Below, one piece after another: positions 59,331-64,000 of a stretch of DNA of 64,000 nucleotides. A model generated the notes under the pieces. It had not been told where the DNA came from. It ran no database searches and saw only the letters and a list, made by a program, of their open reading frames with translations. How positions within the stretch are numbered: position 1 is the first letter of the stretch; each line of letters starts with the position of its first letter. The DNA is from UBA11346 sp038318565 (GTDB lineage Bacteria > Planctomycetota > UBA11346): positions 8,208-72,207 of the forward strand of contig JBBQCI010000008.1 of assembly GCA_038318565.1 (NCBI GenBank), read 5' to 3'. The position numbers were made by a program, and so were the translations under genes.

Positions 59331-60170
59331 TCAGTGAGGGCGGTTGGATTGATTGCGGCCGGCGAAGGACGTTTGCCACGGACCAACCGGCGATTCAGCC
59401 ATCGGGAGGACTCGTCGATCGAACGTTTCGACTGGCCGATTCCATGGGTTGAGGTGCGTTGCCGAGGAGCCGACGTAGTGGCAGATGAACGAGCGGCGGA
59501 ATCGATCGCGACTACGGTTCGGTCCTGAGCCGTGGATCACCGAGCCGCCGAAAAACAAGACGTCGCCCGGCTCCAGCACAGGCGCGACTACTGCCAGGTC
59601 CACCGGCACGTCAACGCCGTCGTCGGCGAAATAGGTCTTCAGGTCCGCCTGTCTGACCGGCAGCAGAGGCAGACGATGCGAACCAACCGCCACGCGCAGG
59701 CCGCCATTCTCGTCGTCAACGTGATCGACGGCAACCCAGGCGGCGATGCAGTTTCCTGGCGCGGTACGTAGGTAGAAGTCGTCCTGATGCATGTCCTGGC
59801 CACGCGCGCCCGGCGGCTTGAAATAAAACATACTCTGGACGGCGCATGGCTCCTCGCCGAGGAATGTAGCAAGATAGGGGCGCAGACGCAGATCGAAGAG
59901 GAGTCGCTCACTGAGTCGGCCAATCTCCAGCGTCAGATGGTGATGTAGCATGAGCATGCGCGGATGGCGCTTGAGCGGATCGTTCTCGCCGAAGTTATGG
60001 AACTCGTCGTACAACTGCGGCACCGGTCCGAGTGCGACCTGGGCCATGGCAGCGTCGCGCAGGGCAGCGACCTCATCAGCGGCGAACAGACGACGGCCGA
60101 TATGATAGCCATCACGCCGGTAGTCGGCAAGATCAGTGGCGGAAGGTGCCGGAATGCAGTCGGTGGTCAT
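59331..60170 (-). CDS. phytanoyl-CoA dioxygenase (PhyH) family Fe(II)/2-oxoglutarate oxygenase
   Basis: The 279-residue protein has the iron triad of PhyH enzymes: His128 and Asp130 (DMHQDDFY) and His213 (SVIHGSGPN). A basic patch follows (RSRDRFRRSF) that can bind 2-oxoglutarate. YFKPPGARGQD and WVAVDHVDDENGGLRVAVGSH are family hallmarks. These enzymes hydroxylate, and by that route can demethylate, small molecules. Its ATG at 60170 overlaps the URO-D-like stop by four bases. In this operon it probably acts on the same metabolite as the SDRs. Confidence 0.9.
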   Translation of the reverse strand: MTTDCIPAPSATDLADYRRDGYHIGRRLFAADEVAALRDAAMAQVALGPVPQLYDEFHNFGENDPLKRHPRMLMLHHHLTLEIGRLSERLLFDLRLRPYLATFLGEEPCAVQSMFYFKPPGARGQDMHQDDFYLRTAPGNCIAAWVAVDHVDDENGGLRVAVGSHRLPLLPVRQADLKTYFADDGVDVPVDLAVVAPVLEPGDVLFFGGSVIHGSGPNRSRDRFRRSFICHYVGSSATHLNPWNRPVETFDRRVLPMAESPVGPWQTSFAGRNQSNRPH

Positions 60171-61156
60171 GCGGTTGTTGCCAGGTGGGCTGTGGCACCG
60201 CGTTCGCGGCACCAGGTGGTGAAGGTGTCAAGCATGGCCTGGTACGAAGCCAGCGGCATACCCTGGAAGACGGTGTTCGAGGTCGAGAAGACGTGGCCAC
60301 CACAACCGTCGTCACAGGCGTCGAGGCAGCGGCGTACGGCTGCGCCGATCGCCTGCGTGTCGGTGTCCTGCAGCAGGTTGCACGGCACGTTGCCCATCAG
60401 CGCCATACGTCCGCGGGTGATGCGGCGGACCTCAGCGATGTCGACACCAGCCATCGGATCAAGCGACTGCAGCAGATCGGCCCCGATCGAGATATACCGC
60501 TCGACCAGCGAGGTGATCTGACCGTCGCTATGCAGGAAGGCCTTGAGGCCACGCTGGTGGCAGCGCTCGACCAGACGCTGATAACGCGGCCAGACCAGGG
60601 CATCAAAGTGCCGCCGCGACATGAACGGCCCGCGGTTGTCGGCGACGTCGTGCGGCAAGTAGACGAAGTCGGCGCCGGCATCCGCCAGGTGGTCGATCAG
60701 CGCCAGAGCGCGTCCGCACATGGCATCGGCCTCGTCATGCAGGCTGTCGATGTCCTCGGCCAGACGGATGGAGAAGGCCTCCCAGTCGTGAATCGTCTCG
60801 ATCGCCCAGACCGCGCCGCCGACCATGCCGCCAATGAAGGTGTCAGTTCCGAATGCGCGCTTGGCGGCCCGCACGCCCTCAGGATCCCCCCACGGCCAGT
60901 ACACACACAGGGCATCCCAGCGATAGGTCTCGATGATCCGGGCGTAGATGTCGAGACACTGGCCGATGGCACGTTCCTTGGCGCCGGCATCCATCCCAGC
61001 CCAGGAGTTCCGGTCAGGGAAGCGCAGCCCGAAAGCCTCGTGCTCAAGTTCAAACATGCTCTCGAAGTGTGGCGGCCGGTCGGTCACCTGGTGCGCCAGG
61101 GTGGCCAGCATACGCTCACGACCGCTGCAGCAGATCAGGCGTTCCATGATCGGCAT
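60167..61156 (-). CDS. uroporphyrinogen decarboxylase-family protein (methyltransferase-like)
   Basis: The 329-residue protein has the URO-D barrel pattern: RERMLATLAHQVTDRPPHFE at the start, GADFVYLPHDVADNRGPFMSRRHF, HSDGQITSLVERYISIGADLLQSLDPMAGVDI and a C-terminal VFSTSNTVFQGMPLASY. It is not a haem enzyme: no haem genes are near, and such paralogues occur in carbohydrate clusters of PVC bacteria. Several family members are corrinoid-dependent methyltransferases, so demethylation of a methoxylated compound is possible (inference). It is the first gene of the operon, divergent from araC. Confidence 0.85.
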   Translation of the reverse strand: MPIMERLICCSGRERMLATLAHQVTDRPPHFESMFELEHEAFGLRFPDRNSWAGMDAGAKERAIGQCLDIYARIIETYRWDALCVYWPWGDPEGVRAAKRAFGTDTFIGGMVGGAVWAIETIHDWEAFSIRLAEDIDSLHDEADAMCGRALALIDHLADAGADFVYLPHDVADNRGPFMSRRHFDALVWPRYQRLVERCHQRGLKAFLHSDGQITSLVERYISIGADLLQSLDPMAGVDIAEVRRITRGRMALMGNVPCNLLQDTDTQAIGAAVRRCLDACDDGCGGHVFSTSNTVFQGMPLASYQAMLDTFTTWCRERGATAHLATTA

Positions 61157-61191
61157 GGTAACCGAGAGAGCTGCCTGGCGAGGGACGCAGC

Positions 61192-61220
61192 TTGCATGTA
61201 TACATGGATTTTCCTATCAT
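61192..61220 (+). promoter_or_regulatory. promoter and palindromic operator upstream of araC
   Basis: TTGCAT (61192-61197), a 17-base spacer and TATCAT (61215-61220) lie just before the ATG at 61228. A perfect 12-base palindrome CATGTATACATG (61195-61206) overlaps the -35 box and is a likely regulator-binding site in the 71-base gap between divergent starts. The -10 box ends seven bases before the ATG, so the mRNA should be leaderless. Confidence 0.55.
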
Positions 61221-61227
61221 CTGTGTC

Positions 61228-62049
61228 ATGGCCCAGACTACAAACTATAGGAATTTCAACGGTATTTTCCCACTCAACAATCAGTTATGGGACGAAACGG
61301 TTCTCGCCCGTGACCCCTCCAGCTTCACTGTGCTGTCAGTCGACCGGTTCCGCGGGCCGCGCCATGGCGGACAGCCGACGACGCATGCCTATTGGGAGAT
61401 GGTGGTCGTCCTTGGTGGCACCGGCGAACTGGTCGGGGCGACGCGGCGCGCGATCAGCCGGTCCGACGTCATGCTCATCCCGCCCGGTGTCCCGCATGAC
61501 GAGGTCGCCCCGGAGATGCTCGACACCGTATGGGTGGCGATAGCCGGTGGACGGCTGCGGGATGCGGGCAAGGGCATGGTCGCCGTGCGCGACGAAGAGC
61601 TATGCCGGTTGGGCGAAGTGCTGTGGATGCAGGCGACGGTGCGCACCGAGCGCTGCGGCGGCGAGCTCGACGGTCTGGCCCTGGCCCTGGTCGGTCGCTT
61701 CCTGCGTCTGCATGCCAGCGGTCAAACCGGCGATCTGGTCGACCAAGCAGTGCGCTGGTTGCATCAGAACCTTGATCAGCCGGTGCAGGTAGCCGATCTC
61801 GCCCGTCGACTGCGGATCAGTCCGGCCCATCTGCATCGCGCCTTCAAGGCGCGCACACGAGCGAGTCCCAAAGCCTTCCTTAACACCCTGCGCATTGAGC
61901 GGGCCGCGCATCTGCTGCGCCACACCGCCCTGCCGGCGGCGCGCATCGCCACCCTGGTCGGATTCGAGGATCCACTCTACTTCAGCCGCGCCTTCGCCCG
62001 AGCCACTGGCCAGCCGCCAAGTCGGTTTCGTGAGACTCTTGTGCCGTAG
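61228..62049 (+). CDS. AraC-family regulator of the URO-D/PhyH/SDR operon
   Basis: The 273-residue protein has a cupin-like sensing domain (HAYWEMVVVLGGTGELVGATRR, VMLIPPGVPHDEVAPEM) and a C-terminal AraC domain (LARRLRISPAHLHRAFKARTRASPKAFLNTLRIERAAHLL and ARIATLVGFEDPLYFSRAFARATGQPPSRFRE). It lies divergently from the five-gene operon and is its likely activator. The ATG at 61228 was preferred over one at 61192, which would lie in the palindrome. No Shine-Dalgarno motif precedes it. Confidence 0.9.
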   Translation: MAQTTNYRNFNGIFPLNNQLWDETVLARDPSSFTVLSVDRFRGPRHGGQPTTHAYWEMVVVLGGTGELVGATRRAISRSDVMLIPPGVPHDEVAPEMLDTVWVAIAGGRLRDAGKGMVAVRDEELCRLGEVLWMQATVRTERCGGELDGLALALVGRFLRLHASGQTGDLVDQAVRWLHQNLDQPVQVADLARRLRISPAHLHRAFKARTRASPKAFLNTLRIERAAHLLRHTALPAARIATLVGFEDPLYFSRAFARATGQPPSRFRETLVP

Positions 62050-62079
62050 CAGTCCGGAGTCACGCCGACATCTCAGCTT

Positions 62080-63018
62080 TCAACTGCCGAAGATCACCCG
62101 GAAGCCGAGATACGGCTGGATGCCGCTGACGCTCTCGCTCGTCGTGCCAGTGAGTGGGCCCGAGCTGACATCGTCTTCGACGTCGATCGTCGACCAAGCC
62201 ACGCCAGCGAGCAGCGCCCACGACCAGACATCAGCCTTGACCGCGGGGCCGAAACGGCCCTCCAGGCGCAGGCTGGGTCCGAACCCGGCACCACTGCTCT
62301 CGAACGTGCCGGTGTTCGCACCAGACAGCTCATACGCGTGGTCGTAGCGGCTCCAACGGACACCGAAGCCGGCGACGCTGTCGAGACGCCAGCCACCTGA
62401 GATCGGCATGCGCCAGCCGGCGCGCAGCTCAAGACCAGCGCCAAGGACATCGACGCGATCGGATGAGATCTGTTCAACCAAGGCCCCGGCGCCCCAGAGG
62501 AATCCGCTGGTTCCACTGGTGCTCAGCCATTCCGCATCCAGGCCCAGGCTGAGCCCGCCGACCTGACCATCATCCGTTGCGGTCAAGCCGCCACCGAGAT
62601 CAAGGGTCACCTCATTGGAGGCCAGGCTGGTGCCCAGATTCAGGCCCAGGGCACATTCACTGTCGGCATCGCGGCTGGATCGGTAAGATGAGGCGCGTCG
62701 GGCAGCTTGGGCCTGGCCCTTATCACGCTCGCCGGCCAGGGCCGTGGCCGCTTGCGGCACAGAACTCGACACCGTCGCCCGCACCCGGCGGTTGATGCGG
62801 ACCACGCGGCCGCGCTCGAAAGAAACCATCTGGTTGGGCAGTTTGACCCAGACCAGATCGCCCGTCTCGACCGCATCGCCATAGATCGCGGTCCCGCCCA
62901 TCAGGACCACCTCGTCGGTGACCGTGGTCGGCATGTCGGGCTGGTCGGCCGCGATCAGCGAGCCGGTTGTGGTAAGAAGCAGAGGCAGCGACAATAGAAG
63001 CAGACGACGATCCGACAT
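62080..63018 (-). CDS. putative outer-membrane beta-barrel protein
   Basis: The 312-residue protein has a signal peptide (LLLLSLPLLLTTTGSLIAA). A short beta-rich segment of about 70 residues follows (VVLMGGTAIYGDAVETGDLVWVKL), then a polar Ala/Arg/Ser stretch (about 95-120). An eight-strand-like barrel occupies the rest (LGLNLGTSLASNEVTLDLGGGL through GIQPYLGFRVIFGS). I do not recognise a family. It is three bases downstream of the repeat-containing surface-protein gene and is probably co-transcribed with it. Confidence 0.7.
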   Translation of the reverse strand: MSDRRLLLLSLPLLLTTTGSLIAADQPDMPTTVTDEVVLMGGTAIYGDAVETGDLVWVKLPNQMVSFERGRVVRINRRVRATVSSSVPQAATALAGERDKGQAQAARRASSYRSSRDADSECALGLNLGTSLASNEVTLDLGGGLTATDDGQVGGLSLGLDAEWLSTSGTSGFLWGAGALVEQISSDRVDVLGAGLELRAGWRMPISGGWRLDSVAGFGVRWSRYDHAYELSGANTGTFESSGAGFGPSLRLEGRFGPAVKADVWSWALLAGVAWSTIDVEDDVSSGPLTGTTSESVSGIQPYLGFRVIFGS

Positions 63019-63021
63019 GTC

Positions 63022-64000
63022 TCAACGGTCTCCGTGACGACGACGCAGGGGGATGAAGGCCAAGCCAAGGATGATCAGACCAAAGGCGCCACCGGCTCCG
63101 CAGCCACCGCTGGAAACTGACACGTTGGTGGTTGAGCCACCGCCACCTGCGCCGCCAGTGATGGCCCAGTTGTAGGGGTTCCCATTGCTGTCGTTGGTCG
63201 TGGCACTGAGATTCGCACTCCAGGCCCCGGTGGCGGTTGGGGTTACCGCGATCACCAAGCTGGTTGTCGCCGAGGCGGCGACCGAGCCGGCCGGTTGAGT
63301 CGTGATTGACACCGTGCAATTCACCAAGCTGCCAACAGCAAAGTTGCCGACTGTCAGGGCGGCAGAACCTGCATTCGTAATCGTATAGGTCACCGCAGTC
63401 GCCACACCGGGGGTTGTCCCTGCGATCGCATCTGAACCGTTATCAGCGATAGCACTTGCTCCGCGGGTGACGTTCGCATCGGGAGCGGGGGCAGCGGTCG
63501 CCGACCCGCTGATGGCCCAGTTGTAGGGGTTCTCATTGCTGTCGTTCGTTACACCAGTGACCATCACGCTCCACGCACCAACTGCCGTCGGCGTCACCGA
63601 GAGGATCAAGCTGGTGGTGGCGCTTGCTGCCACTGACGTACCAGGCTGGGTGGTAAACGAGACGGTGCAATTCGTCGAGGTGCCAGAGGTCGCGAAAGCA
63701 CCGAGCGTCAGAGCAGCCGTCCCACTGTTGGTGATCGTATAGGTCAGTGACGAGGCTATTCCGGCAACCGATCCGGTGACCGTGTTCGTTCCGCCATCAG
63801 CAACTGCAGTCGCACCACGTGTGACATCCGCCTCCGGAACTGGTCCCGCAGTTGCAGTACCGCTGATCGTCCAGTTGTATGGGTTCTCGTTGCTGTCGTT
63901 CGTCACCCCGGTGACCACCACACTCCATGCGGCAGCGGTGGTCGGCGTCACCGAGAGGACCAAGCTAGTAGTGGCGCTAGCTGTAACCGGGGTGCCGGGT
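63022..64000 (-). CDS. large surface protein with choice-of-anchor-D-like repeats and sorting tail (N-terminus beyond right edge)
   Basis: The minus-strand frame is open from the right edge to a stop at 63022, giving about 325 C-terminal residues. It contains about three units of a 116-118-residue repeat with YTITNSGTAALTLGAF, NCTVSFTTQPGTSVAASATTSL and NDSNENPYNWAISG, typical of HYDIN/choice-of-anchor-D Ig-like modules. The end is GGCGAGGAFGLIILGLAF followed by IPLRRRHGDR, a tripartite sorting tail like that of the pectate-lyase-like protein. It is probably a long cell-surface adhesin or stalk. The start and total length are unknown. Confidence 0.85.
   Translation of the reverse strand, partial: PGTPVTASATTSLVLSVTPTTAAAWSVVVTGVTNDSNENPYNWTISGTATAGPVPEADVTRGATAVADGGTNTVTGSVAGIASSLTYTITNSGTAALTLGAFATSGTSTNCTVSFTTQPGTSVAASATTSLILSVTPTAVGAWSVMVTGVTNDSNENPYNWAISGSATAAPAPDANVTRGASAIADNGSDAIAGTTPGVATAVTYTITNAGSAALTVGNFAVGSLVNCTVSITTQPAGSVAASATTSLVIAVTPTATGAWSANLSATTNDSNGNPYNWAITGGAGGGGSTTNVSVSSGGCGAGGAFGLIILGLAFIPLRRRHGDR

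Noticed and set aside
60032..61543. Open frame of about 500 codons on the plus strand
   Set aside because: It runs antisense to the URO-D and phytanoyl-dioxygenase genes and into araC out of frame, with no recognisable domain.

Overview
The window is GC-rich DNA from a diderm bacterium. Outer-membrane barrels and porins, lipoproteins and a TldD/TldE pair are all present. Several traits fit the Planctomycetota/Lentisphaerota (PVC) side of the tree: AraC regulators set beside glycoside hydrolases, a URO-D/SDR/phytanoyl-dioxygenase sugar-type operon, pseudopilin remnants, and Gly-Cys-Gly-rich C-terminal sorting tails. That placement is inference from gene content and no marker was compared. There is no rRNA, tRNA, CRISPR array, prophage or intact insertion sequence. 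One structural RNA gene, the SRP RNA, lies just upstream of panD.

Layout. 1-1331: ABC-2 type exporter (permease cut by the edge, plus ATPase). 1461-3472: a small lipoprotein and an HtrA protease. 3481-9651 (minus): ScpA fused to a membrane-anchored C-terminal domain, then tldD and tldE. 9749-11014 (minus): a lipoprotein built from twenty 18-residue repeats. 11152-11662: SRP RNA and panD. 11931-18723 (minus): nusA-infB-rbfA-gpsA and an outer-membrane protein, with a terminator-like hairpin just ahead of nusA. 18880-23700: divergent araC and a 1316-residue GH2-type protein. 23725-25382 (minus): porin and small phosphate-binding-like protein. 25495-30062: sensor kinase and hybrid kinase. 30063-30419: REP-like repeats. 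30420-32849 (minus): two-domain bL12-CTD-like protein, methyltransferase, HAD phosphatase. 32848-34015: aroK and ruvA. 34070-36340: pseudopilin remnant, Fis-type regulator, ammonium transporter. 36575-37383: ECF sigma factor and zinc-finger anti-sigma. 37405-43618: purH, alpha/beta hydrolase, pectate-lyase-like surface protein, enolase. 43837-47731: MerR regulator, PfkB kinase, dnaA. 47757-49550: a deleted GH106-like pseudogene beside a second araC. 50010-56506: TPR protein, recN, STAS protein, hrpB. 56513-62049: a five-gene catabolic operon (URO-D, phytanoyl dioxygenase, two SDRs, double SGNH hydrolase) divergent from a third araC. 62080-64000 (minus): outer-membrane protein and the end of a large repeat-containing surface protein.

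Housekeeping genes (translation, replication, repair, purine, shikimate and lipid precursors, glycolysis) are mixed with accessory carbohydrate modules, each carrying its own AraC regulator; one module is now a pseudogene. Several genes seem to have promoters whose -10 box lies only 6-9 bases from the ATG, suggesting leaderless mRNAs. The most unusual items are the ScpA-transmembrane fusion, the 20 x 18-residue helical-repeat lipoprotein, the double bL12-CTD-like protein, and a SRP RNA with a UGAC apical loop. I found no complete novel multi-gene system; the best leads are these single proteins and the 56.5-62 kb operon.
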